The notes: generated by a model from the sequence alone, not told the origin. Counted from the stretch's first letter, positions 16,553 through 24,454 are shown. The stretch is DNA of 64,000 bases from Arthrobacter woluwensis (GCF_900105345.1 NZ_FNSN01000002.1:1-64000); one strand, 5' to 3'. Numbers and translations are program-made.

Positions 16553-17479
16553 ATGAGCACAGAGAAGCAACCGGGCCAGACGTATCGTGCCGTGTGCCAT
16601 CAGCACCCGGAGCTGGACTTTCCTGTCCGCGCGGACCGCATCGATGCAGTCGAAGACAAGAACTCGCATCTGCGGCAGCCTGGAAGTCACCACGTCGCCG
16701 TTCTCACTGTTGATCTTCCCCCGTCTGAGGTTGAGGGTTTCCCTCCGGCGGGGTACGCTCGTCAACTTTTTAGCGAGCTGGAGCGGTACCTGCATCCAGA
16801 GCCTAGACTCCATGACGGTGGTGAACCAGCCTCGCATCCTGTGCTGGAGTGGAGCCCTATAGGGATTGTTCCCACCTTCACTGACGGCAAGTCGTACTCG
16901 TGGATCATCGATGGGCGGATCCACTTGGAGGCCAGCAGGAACATGCCCTACGAGGCGTGGGCGGAATTCGAAAGCCCAAGATCGCGTAACCGGGCGAGGT
17001 ATTTGGCGACCTTCGCGCCCTGTGCCAACCGAGAGCCGTGGTTCGAGATCTGGCGACTCTCGGAACCCGATGCGGCGGGGAATCGCACCGCCAGCAAACT
17101 GGATTCCGCGGTGGCAGGGAGAGCCGTTTCCACCACTGGTGGGTCCGCGGGGCTACTTGAATTTTGGGACCGTGAAGCACGCTCGCCGCTGATCATCATG
17201 CTGCAGGCTCGGGAGCAGGCGCGATCAGATGCACGGGCTGAAGCTGACCGGCAGGCACGATCGGCGGATCCGCTGATCGATGTCGTGGACCGGCTCGCAG
17301 AGGCAGCGACCGATTACGCTGCTGCGGCGGAAGTAAACGATGAGGAGGTTCTGGGTAGTGAAGCTCAGCGCATTCGGAAACTCATTGGCGAAATCTCCCC
17401 TGGAGATCTCGCCGAAGTCCTCTTTCGAATCACGGTCAGTTACGGCGAAACGTGCATGCTGATCCCCGAGGATGACTGA
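16553..17479 (+). CDS. Hypothetical protein
   Basis: 308 residues from ATG (MSTEKQPG) with GAGGGAGAA upstream; longer upstream frames are non-coding in composition. The N-terminal 200 residues are a mixed alpha/beta region with many aromatic residues (WSPIGIVPTF, SYSWIIDGRIHLEA, PWFEIWRLSEP). After a Ser/Gly linker, the C-terminal 100 residues are a helical, charged segment (AREQARSDARAEADRQAR) likely to be coiled coil. No catalytic motif, signal or membrane segment. Isolated gene in the accessory region; possibly defence-related by location only. Confidence 0.6.
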   Translation: MSTEKQPGQTYRAVCHQHPELDFPVRADRIDAVEDKNSHLRQPGSHHVAVLTVDLPPSEVEGFPPAGYARQLFSELERYLHPEPRLHDGGEPASHPVLEWSPIGIVPTFTDGKSYSWIIDGRIHLEASRNMPYEAWAEFESPRSRNRARYLATFAPCANREPWFEIWRLSEPDAAGNRTASKLDSAVAGRAVSTTGGSAGLLEFWDREARSPLIIMLQAREQARSDARAEADRQARSADPLIDVVDRLAEAATDYAAAAEVNDEEVLGSEAQRIRKLIGEISPGDLAEVLFRITVSYGETCMLIPEDD

Positions 17480-17556
17480 ATTAGTCCGCCGTTCCTGACC
17501 CAAGCTCCCTAATCGGTCGTTTGCGGCCACCGCTCCATCGCTGCTGGTCGCCGCTG

Positions 17557-17748
17557 TCATGAAGTCCAGGCGGCAGCCCACTCGTCGAGGTCGCTGATCC
17601 AGAGCCGAAGGGGTTGATTAGCCATGACGATGGGGCTAAGGCCCCCATCCTGTCTCACAGCCGCTTCGATGTCCTCCCTCGTAATGCCGAGGTGACGAAC
17701 TCGCTTCGCAGCATCTTCCAAGGTGACGCTTACTACCGGGTGGTGCAT
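17557..17748 (-). CDS. Small hypothetical protein
   Basis: 63 residues, ATG with GAGAGGA upstream. A predicted helix (LEDAAKRVRHLGITREDIEAAVRQ) is followed by a strand/helix (LWISDLDEWAAAW); the helix-turn pattern is reminiscent of a minimal DNA-binding or adaptor fold, but no family is recognised. Confidence 0.5.
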   Translation of the reverse strand: MHHPVVSVTLEDAAKRVRHLGITREDIEAAVRQDGGLSPIVMANQPLRLWISDLDEWAAAWTS

Positions 17749-17924
17749 CGTGGGTCCTCTCGATACGTGGAGCCATCAGTGTGGCAGCCGTAGGCGCGCG
17801 ATTTCAGGACCTCACGGACCACCCGCGACAGGGCGACCCCACTTTGTTCTCGTTTATGAGGGCTTGCCGAGGTAAAGAATTGCCCGGTCTGAATTGTCCG
17901 CCCGGGCGCGTCGTTATCGGTCGA

Positions 17925-17966
17925 ATGCGTGGTGGCCGTCAGGATCTCCTGACGGCCACCACGCAT
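17925..17966. terminator. Perfect 20-bp hairpin
   Basis: ATGCGTGGTGGCCGTCAGGA (17925-17944) and its exact complement (17947-17966) with a TC loop (effectively 4-6 bases). It lies just beyond the 17985 gene stop (minus strand) with no long T-run. Likely terminator; the strict symmetry also fits a protein-binding site. Confidence 0.7.
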
Positions 17967-17984
17967 AGGGGTTTCGGCTAAGTG

Positions 17985-18197
17985 TTAGCGGATCCCGAAT
18001 TCGGTGGACTCGCTCTCCGGGGCCCGGTACCGCGCCTCGGTTTCGACCCGGTGCCCATCTTCGCAGGTGCGGACCTCAATCACGCCATCCTCAGTCAGGT
18101 CGCCGGGGCCAAGATCGACCTGGCACTTGCATCCTTCGCACCATTCCAGCACCCAGCGCTTCAAGTGTCCGCCGTAGTTTGACTCGATGTTGTTCAT
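17985..18197 (-). CDS. Small Cys-containing hypothetical protein
   Basis: 70 residues, ATG with GAGGAGG upstream. CEGCKC (about residues 20-25) and a later C-x-D-G-H (TCEDGHRV) could bind zinc. No further family recognition. Divergent from the 18323 gene. Confidence 0.55.
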   Translation of the reverse strand: MNNIESNYGGHLKRWVLEWCEGCKCQVDLGPGDLTEDGVIEVRTCEDGHRVETEARYRAPESESTEFGIR

Positions 18198-18269
18198 TGC
18201 AGACCTCCTCGTCCCTACTCCTTGGAACCATTATCGGGACGACACTATCGGTCTATGAAGCCGCTTCGG

Positions 18270-18310
18270 ACAATAGCTATTGTTGCCACCAGCGACAACA
18301 CCTGTTGTCG
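18270..18310. promoter_or_regulatory. Twin palindromes upstream of the 18323 gene
   Basis: A 14-bp perfect palindrome ACAATAGCTATTGT (18270-18283) and an 18-bp near-perfect palindrome CGACAACACCTGTTGTCG (18293-18310, 8-bp arms). Both carry the half-site ACAA/TTGT, and they lie 12-50 bases before the ATG at 18323. Strong candidates for operators of a dimeric repressor, perhaps the HTH protein encoded immediately downstream. Confidence 0.6.
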
Positions 18311-18322
18311 AAAGGACTGGTC

Positions 18323-18811
18323 ATGGCCGAGGAAGTGCCCGTAGCTCACGCGTTTGCCGGGGGAGAGATTGACTGGCGCAAGTGGGGCAGGGGGTGGGAG
18401 GCGGCGGACCTGCCGGAGGGGACGCATCAGCAGTGGCAGGCGGTCATGCGCTACCGGACTCAGCTTCCCGATGACGCCGTGGTCCTGGCCCGTCATGGTT
18501 GGACTCCACAGGATGTCGTGGCCGCGCGGACAGACTGGTTCGGGCGCTTCCCGGAGATGTTGCGGGGCGGAGTGAAGGAGCTGTATCGAACGGAGGAAGA
18601 GGCTGTGGCCTGGGCGTTGCTGGCGGATGAGACTGCCAAGTATCACGAGAGTCAGCGGCGTTTGGTCTTGGGAGAGCGGGCGCAGTTCATCTCGGATTTG
18701 GCGGAGCGTCTGCCGGCGGGCCGGCGGTGGTCGCAGGCCCGAGTGGCGGAGTTGCTGGGATTGAAGAAGCAGCGGGTACAGGCGATCCTCAAACGAAAGT
18801 CGCTGGACTGA
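18323..18811 (+). CDS. HTH-containing protein of unknown function
   Basis: 162 residues from ATG (MAEEVPV) with AAAGGA upstream. The C-terminus has a helix-turn-helix-like segment (WSQARVAELLGLKKQRVQAIL). The N-terminal two thirds are helical and Trp-rich (WRKWGRGWEAADLPEG; ARTDWFGRFPEMLRG). The twin palindromes directly upstream suggest autoregulation. Probably a transcriptional regulator or the DNA-binding partner in a toxin-antitoxin/defence locus with the next gene. Confidence 0.6.
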   Translation: MAEEVPVAHAFAGGEIDWRKWGRGWEAADLPEGTHQQWQAVMRYRTQLPDDAVVLARHGWTPQDVVAARTDWFGRFPEMLRGGVKELYRTEEEAVAWALLADETAKYHESQRRLVLGERAQFISDLAERLPAGRRWSQARVAELLGLKKQRVQAILKRKSLD

Positions 18812-18819
18812 ACCGCGCC

Positions 18820-19083
18820 GTGATCGATCGATTCAGACAGGACCTGCGAATGAGCGATGACCTGGTATTCCAAGCTCGCCGGGACTATGGCGAGCTGATA
18901 GCGAAGATCGTGGTGTGGCCGAAGGGTCTCGGGATCGACGTGCACCTCATCGGCGGAAACGTCGTCCAGCTTTACCCTGGCGGGCGTAAGCACCTGCTCG
19001 AACAACCGACCGGGCACGTGAAGTTTCGTCGCGGCCTGGCCGCGTTGCGTGGCTCGGTCCGCCGCTTGCTGAGGCGTTCATAA
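18820..19083 (+). CDS. Small hypothetical protein downstream of the HTH gene
   Basis: 87 residues from a GTG eight bases after the previous stop; an internal ATG at 18850 would give 77. A helical N-terminus (IDRFRQDLRMSDDLVFQARR), a strand-rich middle (IVVWPKGLGIDVHLIGGNVV) and a basic C-terminus (LAALRGSVRRLLRRS) are visible. Convergent with the TIR gene, whose stop is 27 bases away. No family recognised. Confidence 0.5.
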   Translation: MIDRFRQDLRMSDDLVFQARRDYGELIAKIVVWPKGLGIDVHLIGGNVVQLYPGGRKHLLEQPTGHVKFRRGLAALRGSVRRLLRRS

Positions 19084-19109
19084 ACGGTCGTTTCTGACTC
19101 ATTGCGGGG

Positions 19110-20018
19110 TCAGAACTTCACGGTGAACCCAAGTTTGGCAAGTTCCTTACCGAGGCTGAGTTCCCACTGGTCCTTTCCGATGTACACCAGTCCTTTGATA
19201 TCTCCGGGCAGCTCCACCCCGAAGTTCATCACGATGACATTCTGTCGACGGAGCTTCCCGCAAAAGTACCCAAGCTCAAAAACAACGTTCTGACGAGCTC
19301 GTTCCTCCGAGACGCCGGGGGTGCGTTTGGCATGAGCTATGTCGTCGGGGGTCATGAGGACGACCGCGCAGGCTGCATCAGCTGAGTACGACTCGAACTT
19401 CTCAATCAACGTCAGGCCCGAATTGAGTTGTTGACTCAGGATGATTGGTTTGACTTCAGCATGTTCGATGATCCAGTGCGCGACTTCATACTTGAGCGCT
19501 TCATTGTGTCCGTGCACCAGGAAGATCTCTCTCGGAACCTCATTCGGCTTCCGTTCGCCGCGTTCCAGTTTTGCTGGCACTAGGGCCTCTCTCGTGTTGG
19601 GCGAGGACTTAGGCGCTTGATCTGTTGCCGGGGAAGGCGTGATAGCCGGGAAGGCCGAGAGTTTGAAGTTCTCATCTAGCGCGAATCCTGCGGACTCTAT
19701 TGCTTCGCGTAGGCTGTTCCACGCTGTTCCCTCGCCGATCGGACCCTCGGAATACCGGCCCATGGCGTGCTTTCGCAGCGCTTCAAGTAAGCCCCGCATG
19801 AGTCTCTCCGCTTGCTTGTCGTTTGCTCTCGTGAAGGCGTCGATGATCTTCTGTTCCTTGGTCATGCCCTCAGGCTGAGCAAGCCCGGCCGCAGTGATCT
19901 TGCGATCAATAGCGGAATGGTTCGGTCCGGCGCCCTGCTCCCAGAACTCGGCAAAGGCGTCTACTAGTAGCGCGCCGAGAGTGTTTGTCGTGGGGCCATC
20001 GTCAAGGGTAAAACTCAT
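19110..20018 (-). CDS. TIR-like domain protein (predicted nucleotide-binding/NADase), probable defence effector
   Basis: About 302 residues from ATG (MSFTLDDG); MNHETP at 20057 is an alternative start. The C-terminal 150 residues match the bacterial TIR-like family seen in CBASS/Pycsar effectors: EIFLVHGHNEALKYEVAHW, PIILSQQLNSGLTLIEKFE, CAVVLMTPDDIAH, then RARQNVVFELGYF with the likely catalytic Glu, and a final YIGKDQWE segment. The N-terminal 130 residues are an all-helical module of unknown type (LLVDAFAEFWEQG, AERLMRGLLEALRKHAMG) that may sense or oligomerise. No cyclase is adjacent, so it may act alone. Such proteins usually cause abortive infection by NAD+ depletion. Confidence 0.8.
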   Translation of the reverse strand: MSFTLDDGPTTNTLGALLVDAFAEFWEQGAGPNHSAIDRKITAAGLAQPEGMTKEQKIIDAFTRANDKQAERLMRGLLEALRKHAMGRYSEGPIGEGTAWNSLREAIESAGFALDENFKLSAFPAITPSPATDQAPKSSPNTREALVPAKLERGERKPNEVPREIFLVHGHNEALKYEVAHWIIEHAEVKPIILSQQLNSGLTLIEKFESYSADAACAVVLMTPDDIAHAKRTPGVSEERARQNVVFELGYFCGKLRRQNVIVMNFGVELPGDIKGLVYIGKDQWELSLGKELAKLGFTVKF

Positions 20019-20296
20019 TTGTCCATTATTCACGGGTCCGGGAGTCTCGTGGTTCATATTCGAGGTCTTCGCCCGACAACCTGCGACTCGCATGTTTGGC
20101 CGGGGGTGTGAGTTCGAGTCGAGCCGTAATCGTTCGTTTCTGGCGCACCGGTTCCCTCCGCGCCGAAGGGCGCGCCAAGCGGCCCGAGTAATGCGTCAGA
20201 AACGTGCGTCATTCAGACTTTGCGTCAGAACATTGAATCTATCGTTTTTGACTCATTTTTGATAGAATGGAGTGTCGAGCAACGAGAGGGCATCGC

Positions 20297-20494
20297 ATGC
20301 ACACTCCGGGCATTACCGAGGGTGAACGGCGGCGCCGGATCGCGGAAGCACGCCATAGTGTGGAGATGGAAGGTCTCACTGTGAGTGCCGCTGGCCTGGC
20401 GGATGCTGAAGAGTATGTTGCTGGCGGCATTGACTCGGACGAGCTGGTAGCTCGAGCTCGTGCCCGCTATGGGCTTGGCGGAGTCGCTGAATAG
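20297..20494 (+). CDS. VbhA-like antitoxin of a Fic toxin
   Basis: 65 residues from ATG (MHTPGI) with GAGAGGG upstream. Contains the Fic inhibitory motif (S/T)xxxE(G/N) as SVEMEG in the helix RRRRIAEARHSVEMEGL. This helix inserts into the Fic active site and blocks productive ATP binding. First gene of a three-gene operon ending in the Fic gene. Confidence 0.85.
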   Translation: MHTPGITEGERRRRIAEARHSVEMEGLTVSAAGLADAEEYVAGGIDSDELVARARARYGLGGVAE

Positions 20495-20522
20495 ACTTAG
20501 AGGCAAGGAAAGGGGTTCGGCT

Positions 20523-20714
20523 ATGGCACGCACGTTGGCCACGACCAAGGAGCAGGTCGAGGAACGCATGGCTTTTGCCGATGCGGGCCTGGCCCTGGCT
20601 GGGCATGCTCTGACGGATCCGCGACTGCGCGAACTCTCGCGCCGCGTCGCCGCCCACGAGATCACCGCTGAGGAAGCTATCCGACAGGGACGCGAACTGA
20701 TCCAGCACCCGTAA
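20523..20714 (+). CDS. Second small antitoxin-like protein between vbhA and fic
   Basis: 63 residues from ATG (MARTLATTKEQ). Helical, ending LRELSRRVAAHEITAEEAIRQGREL, which resembles the C-terminal half of VbhA-type antitoxins but lacks the SxxxEG inhibitory motif. The stop overlaps the Fic ATG by one base (TAATG), so the two are translationally coupled. Possible roles are a neutralising cofactor, a DNA-binding regulator or a stabiliser of the complex. Confidence 0.65.
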   Translation: MARTLATTKEQVEERMAFADAGLALAGHALTDPRLRELSRRVAAHEITAEEAIRQGRELIQHP

Positions 20715-21592
20715 TGACCACCTCGAGCTACCGTGCCTGGGATGACTACTTCATCCCGGGCACGGATACGTTAAGGAACAAGTTCACCACGGCGGAGGCA
20801 CCCTACGGGGAACCGGACAAGAACCGGCTGGAGCTCCTGGAGACCTTGGCGACTCACGCCCGCATGGTCGAGCTCGCAGAGCACCCGATCGAGGGCGCCT
20901 TCGATTACGAGCACCTCAAAGCAATCCACCACCACCTGTTCCAGGACGTCTACGACTGGGCCGGCACCGAGCGTGAGGTGCCTGTGGGGGAGTGGATGAC
21001 TAAGAGCGGCCCCGATGTGGTGCACTACGCCCCCGGAGATCTCCGCGCACCTGAAGTCGCTTATGCCTACTACCCGGCCGGGGAACCACTGGCCAGCGCC
21101 GCGGCGCAACAGTTCCGGCAGCTGGAATCCAAAGACTTCCTGCGCGGCCTGGATCACGGATCGTTCACGGTGGAGCTCGCGGAGATCTGGGGCGAGCTGA
21201 ACGTGGTGCACCCCTTCCGGGAAGGTAACACCCGAACCCAGTTCGTGTTCTTCGCCCAGCTGGCCGAGAACGCCGGGTACCGCCTGGATGCCGGCGCGTT
21301 CGTGCCCGGGGCGCCGCTTCGAGATGAGTTCGTGTGGGCGCGGTTCTACAGCCAGGCCACCGGAAGCAACGACCGCTTGGCCGAAGTCCTCCTGAAGGGC
21401 ACCACGGCGATCACGCCGGCGCCGCTGGATCCAGAGCTGCAGAAGATGCGGGATCTGGCCCGGCTCTCGTTCCCCAAGACGCCGGCCTGGAACAAGCCTG
21501 CCGGCCACGAGATCTCAGACAGTGGACCGGCCCCGGAGAGCCGGTCGACCGAGCGGGGCCTTGAAGGCCCCGGGCAGGGGAGGACACGATGA
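20714..21592 (+). CDS. Fic-domain toxin (AMP transferase), VbhT-like core
   Basis: 292 residues. Fic core with the active-site loop HPFREGNTR at about residues 165-173: the catalytic His and the phosphate-coordinating GN are present, with Thr in place of the more usual Gly in GNGR. Upstream elements FDYEHLKAIHHHLFQDVYDWAGTERE and the target-binding flap region VGEWMTKSG fit class I Fic toxins inhibited by a separate antitoxin. Expected to AMPylate a host target such as a type II topoisomerase. The last 40 residues are low-complexity. Coupled to the preceding small gene. Confidence 0.88.
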   Translation: MTTSSYRAWDDYFIPGTDTLRNKFTTAEAPYGEPDKNRLELLETLATHARMVELAEHPIEGAFDYEHLKAIHHHLFQDVYDWAGTEREVPVGEWMTKSGPDVVHYAPGDLRAPEVAYAYYPAGEPLASAAAQQFRQLESKDFLRGLDHGSFTVELAEIWGELNVVHPFREGNTRTQFVFFAQLAENAGYRLDAGAFVPGAPLRDEFVWARFYSQATGSNDRLAEVLLKGTTAITPAPLDPELQKMRDLARLSFPKTPAWNKPAGHEISDSGPAPESRSTERGLEGPGQGRTR

Positions 21593-21602
21593 GGAGCACA
21601 CC

Positions 21603-22169
21603 ATGGCGTTGATCGGTCTGGTGCGGGTCAGCGCCGACGCACAGGACACCCGTCGTCAGCACGATGTCCTGGATCCGATCTGCTGGCGGGTCTTTGAGGA
21701 AAAGGTGTCCGGCAAGCTCGCCGTCGAGGACCGGCCCGGTCTGGTCGCCGCGCTGGCGGAGCTGCGCGAGGGTGACATGCTCGCCGTCGTGGAGGTCGAC
21801 CGGCTCTCCCGCAACCTCCTGGAGGGTCTGATCATGCTGCAGGAGCTCTTCGCCCGCGGCGTGCGAGTGAAGGTCCTGGAGGGCATCGCCGCTGGCGAGC
21901 ACACCGAACGTAGCTTCCTGCTGGACATGGCCCTGGCCCTGGCCGAGGACCGGCGCCGCGACATCTCCCGCAAGACCCGCGACGGCCTGGCCGCCGCCGC
22001 TCGGCGCGGCCGCAAGGGCGGCCGGCCTTCCGTCATCACCACAGACCGGCAGGACCAGGCCCGGCAGATGCGAGAGGCCGGCCTGAGCTACCGCCGTATT
22101 GGAGAAGCCCTCGGCATCAGCGACGCCTCCGTGCGCCGGGCGATCGGGCAGGAGCAGCCGGCGAGCTAG
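21603..22169 (+). CDS. Serine recombinase (resolvase/invertase)
   Basis: 188 residues, ATG with GAGGAG upstream, 11 bases after the Fic stop. N-terminal catalytic domain with the nucleophile Ser10 in VRVSADAQ, Arg residues in VEVDRLSRNL, and the E-helix ALALAEDRRRDISRKTRDGLA. A C-terminal helix-turn-helix (AGLSYRRIGEALGISDASVRRAI) binds the crossover site. It most likely resolves plasmid multimers or cointegrates at a res site close by. Confidence 0.9.
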   Translation: MALIGLVRVSADAQDTRRQHDVLDPICWRVFEEKVSGKLAVEDRPGLVAALAELREGDMLAVVEVDRLSRNLLEGLIMLQELFARGVRVKVLEGIAAGEHTERSFLLDMALALAEDRRRDISRKTRDGLAAAARRGRKGGRPSVITTDRQDQARQMREAGLSYRRIGEALGISDASVRRAIGQEQPAS

Positions 22170-22202
22170 CCGGCGGTCCCCTCGGCGCCGGCTAGCTCGC
22201 CG
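22159..22202 (+). terminator. Hairpin overlapping the resolvase stop codon
   Basis: 17-bp perfect arms CGGCGAGCTAGCCGGCG (22159-22175) and CGCCGGCTAGCTCGCCG (22186-22202) with a 10-base loop. No T-tract; either a terminator or a recombinase-related palindrome. Confidence 0.55.
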
Positions 22203-22618
22203 TCCGCGACGGCGCCCTAAGGTGTCGCCACCTGGTGCGCGCGACGCGTCCACCACGTCGCGACACGACAGATCCGGCGGAAACGTCGGCGCCGGATCCA
22301 CGCGACACGTAGCGTGCGGCCGCCAGCGACACGTCCGGGCGCCCTGGCTGAGGTTCGCCGGCAGGGGAGCCAGCTTTCGGTGGAGATCTCGCCGGCCGCT
22401 ACGGCGCCCCGGCTCCGACCAGGAGCCCGGCCCGCCGGCAGGCCCCTGCCTCCAAAGAGCCGGCGCCTGCTCGACAGGTCCTTGTCGGAGACCCCGCCTA
22501 CACTGGATCCTGGCGGCACCACCTACCCCCCAAGAGACGGTGCCGCCACCAAAGATTTCTCCTATGGTTGGAAGATACTGAAGGAAACGTGATTTGTGGT
22601 GAATTAACGACCTTCACT
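22203..22618. other. Gene-free GC-rich stretch with GCGACACG repeats (possible res site)
   Basis: About 415 bases with no supported gene; the open frames here have no ribosome site. GCGACACG occurs directly repeated at 22260-22267, 22302-22309 and 22326-22333, and a GGTGTCGCC lies at 22221-22229. Clustered short repeats next to a serine recombinase suggest its recombination site. Confidence 0.4.
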
Positions 22619-22635
22619 GAAATGCCCTCGGAAAT
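22619..22635. repeat. Left arm of a hairpin split by the IS3-family element
   Basis: GAAATGCCCTCGGAAAT is the exact reverse complement of 24083-24099. Removing the IS and one AAC copy gives a 17-bp stem with an AACA loop. Confidence 0.85.
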
Positions 22636-22669
22636 AACTGAACTGGTCCCCGAAAGTTGGACTGGTTAT

Positions 22670-23524
22670 TTAGATTCTAGGGGTAAGGGTCTGAGCCCGG
22701 TATTGCACCGGGCTCAGGCCCTTTCTGGTGGTTGAGATGCGTTCTGTGTTGTACCAGTGGATGTAGTCATTGATTGGTTTGGTCAGTTCCGCAGGGCTAG
22801 TGAAGGTTGTCCCGTGGAACATCTCAGTTTTGAGCTGCCCAAAGAAGTTCTCCATGACGGAGTTGTCGTAGCAGTTGCCTTTGCGAGACATGGACTGTTT
22901 GGCGCCCACTGAAGCGAGGGCCGTCTGCCAGGCTCGACTTTGGTACTGGACGCCTTGGTCGGAATGCACGAGCAGATCCTTGCTTGTCGGCACGACCTGT
23001 AGAGCTTTCCTGAGGGGTCTGAGCGTCAGCGCAAGCGAAGGCGATGTTGCCATCGCGTGGGCCACGATCGAGCGATCGAATAGATCTAGGATGGGCGAGA
23101 GGTAGACCTTCTGGTTTCCGACTGCGAACTCAGTGATGTCAGTAACCCACTTCTGGTTCGGGGCGTCAGCACTGAACTCTCGGTTCAGATGGTTCGGGGC
23201 AACGTTCCCAACTTGGCCCTTCCAGGAGAGGTGCGGACGACGTCTTCGTACTTTGCAGAACAGCCCGAGAGCTCGCATGAGCTTCAGCACCGTCTTCTTC
23301 GCCACGGCCCAGCCCCGACGCATCAGAACCGCATGGATGCGCCGATGCCCATACCTGCCATGTGCTTGGGAGAATGCGCTCCTGATCGCGTCCTTGAGCT
23401 CCGCATCCGGATCCGGCAACGCCAGACGGGCTTGGTGGTAGAAGAACGTTGAGCGCGCCAGCCCAGAAGCTTCCAACAGGGAAGACAACGATAGTTCCGG
23501 GTGCTCGGCCTTGAGAGAGGCCAC
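22670..23524 (-). CDS. IS3-family transposase OrfB (DDE catalytic subunit)
   Basis: 284-residue rve-type integrase core. DDE triad: Asp in KWVTDITEF, Asp in LVHSDQGVQY, Glu in NSVMENFFGQLK. The upstream HTH_21 segment reads HGRYGHRRIHAVLMRRGW. Normally made as an OrfAB fusion: at the end of orfA, a G-GGA-AAA-TTG tract (near 23573) would allow a -1 slip that reads on as KIAGLERTKSRLKAQ into this frame. Confidence 0.92.
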   Translation of the reverse strand: MASLKAEHPELSLSSLLEASGLARSTFFYHQARLALPDPDAELKDAIRSAFSQAHGRYGHRRIHAVLMRRGWAVAKKTVLKLMRALGLFCKVRRRRPHLSWKGQVGNVAPNHLNREFSADAPNQKWVTDITEFAVGNQKVYLSPILDLFDRSIVAHAMATSPSLALTLRPLRKALQVVPTSKDLLVHSDQGVQYQSRAWQTALASVGAKQSMSRKGNCYDNSVMENFFGQLKTEMFHGTTFTSPAELTKPINDYIHWYNTERISTTRKGLSPVQYRAQTLTPRI

Positions 23525-23535
23525 GACCTGCGCTT

Positions 23536-24018
23536 TCAGCCGTGATTTGGTCCTCTCAAGGCCCGCAATTTTCCCAAGTAGGCGACCTTTGCCCGCAACT
23601 GAGCATTCTCGTGCCGAAGCTGCTCGAGCTCTGATAGAGCAGGCCGATCCGGATCCTTCGGCGGCCGGCCTCGCCGCTTCATCCCCAACCCGTCCTCACC
23701 TTCGGCACGATACTGCCGGAGCCACTTACCAATCATCACCGTGCCCGGGATCTTGAACTCCGCCGCCAGGTCCGCCTTAGACTCGCCGGCAAGAACCCGG
23801 CTAACCACCTCGAGCTTGACCTCGAACGGATATGACTGATTCTTCGTCAGACGCACTAGAGCTCCTCTGCCGTTGACCCTCCAACGACGATACAGATCTC
23901 GCACGGGACTCAGGGGGATCCCGAGCCGCGAAGCAGTGCTCGTATACGACGCCCCTTCCTCGAACATCGTCACCGCTTGTTCACGCTGCATGACTGTCAG
24001 CGAGCTATCAATCCGCAT
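23536..24018 (-). CDS. IS3-family transposase OrfA (DNA-binding subunit)
   Basis: 160 residues from ATG (MRIDSSLTV). Two helix-turn-helix units (MFEEGASYTSTASRLGIPLS; VLAGESKADLAAEFKIPGT) recognise the terminal inverted repeats. The C-terminal leucine-zipper-like part (LSELEQLRHENAQLRAKVAYL) mediates oligomerisation and continues into OrfB after frameshifting. Confidence 0.9.
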   Translation of the reverse strand: MRIDSSLTVMQREQAVTMFEEGASYTSTASRLGIPLSPVRDLYRRWRVNGRGALVRLTKNQSYPFEVKLEVVSRVLAGESKADLAAEFKIPGTVMIGKWLRQYRAEGEDGLGMKRRGRPPKDPDRPALSELEQLRHENAQLRAKVAYLGKLRALRGPNHG

Positions 24019-24082
24019 AGAAACCACTCCCCAGACCTTGAACCGAATTTCACAGTCCAAGTTCTGGGGAGCAGTTCAAACA

Positions 24083-24099
24083 ATTTCCGAGGGCATTTC
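24083..24099. repeat. Right arm of the hairpin split by the IS3-family element
   Basis: ATTTCCGAGGGCATTTC, exact complement of 22619-22635, followed by TTTGCC. The intact structure probably was a terminator. Confidence 0.85.
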
Positions 24100-24363
24100 T
24101 TTGCCCACTACATACGCCAGAACGCAAAGGTGTAGGCTGCACCTTCCAGCGCATCAAAAATCGGCTTAAGACAAGGCACTGCGCAGGAGCCGGCCACAGC
24201 GAGAGCCTCAAGAACCAAAGGATCCCGAGCGGCTTCGCATGCGCTTCATTCCGAGAACTCCCAGCTGCTGCGCCATGCGGTGCGGAGCTGACGGCCTCAC
24301 CTAACGTGCACAATAATTCCCGAAAAATACCTTAAAAATTACCTCAGGAATGGAAGAAAAGTG

Positions 24364-24392
24364 TTCCAATTATGGCGGTATTCCGGTAGAAT
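24364..24392 (+). promoter_or_regulatory. Putative promoter of the nrdH operon
   Basis: TTCCAA (24364-24369) and TAGAAT (24387-24392) with 17-base spacing, within an AT-rich part of the 24100-24454 gene-free stretch, about 60 bases before nrdH. The rest of that stretch shows nothing I can support. Confidence 0.4.
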
Positions 24393-24454
24393 TAAAGCAT
24401 CAGGAAGAGCAGTTGAGAACACCAAAGAATATACGCAACGAAGGACTGATTCCC

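Larger units (their letters stand above)
22639..24078 (-). mobile_element. IS3-family (IS150-group) insertion sequence
   Basis: 1,440-bp element with imperfect 26-bp terminal inverted repeats: TGAACTGGTCCCC... at 22639-22664 and the complement of TGAACTGCTCCCC... at 24053-24078. Flanked by a 3-bp direct target duplication AAC (22636-22638 and 24079-24081), which fits the family. It carries orfA and orfB and appears intact. The target was the loop of a perfect hairpin. Confidence 0.92.

Noticed and set aside
18220-18250. dif-like CCGATAAT on the minus strand near 18231-18238
   Set aside because: The opposite arm does not match; isolated short similarity.
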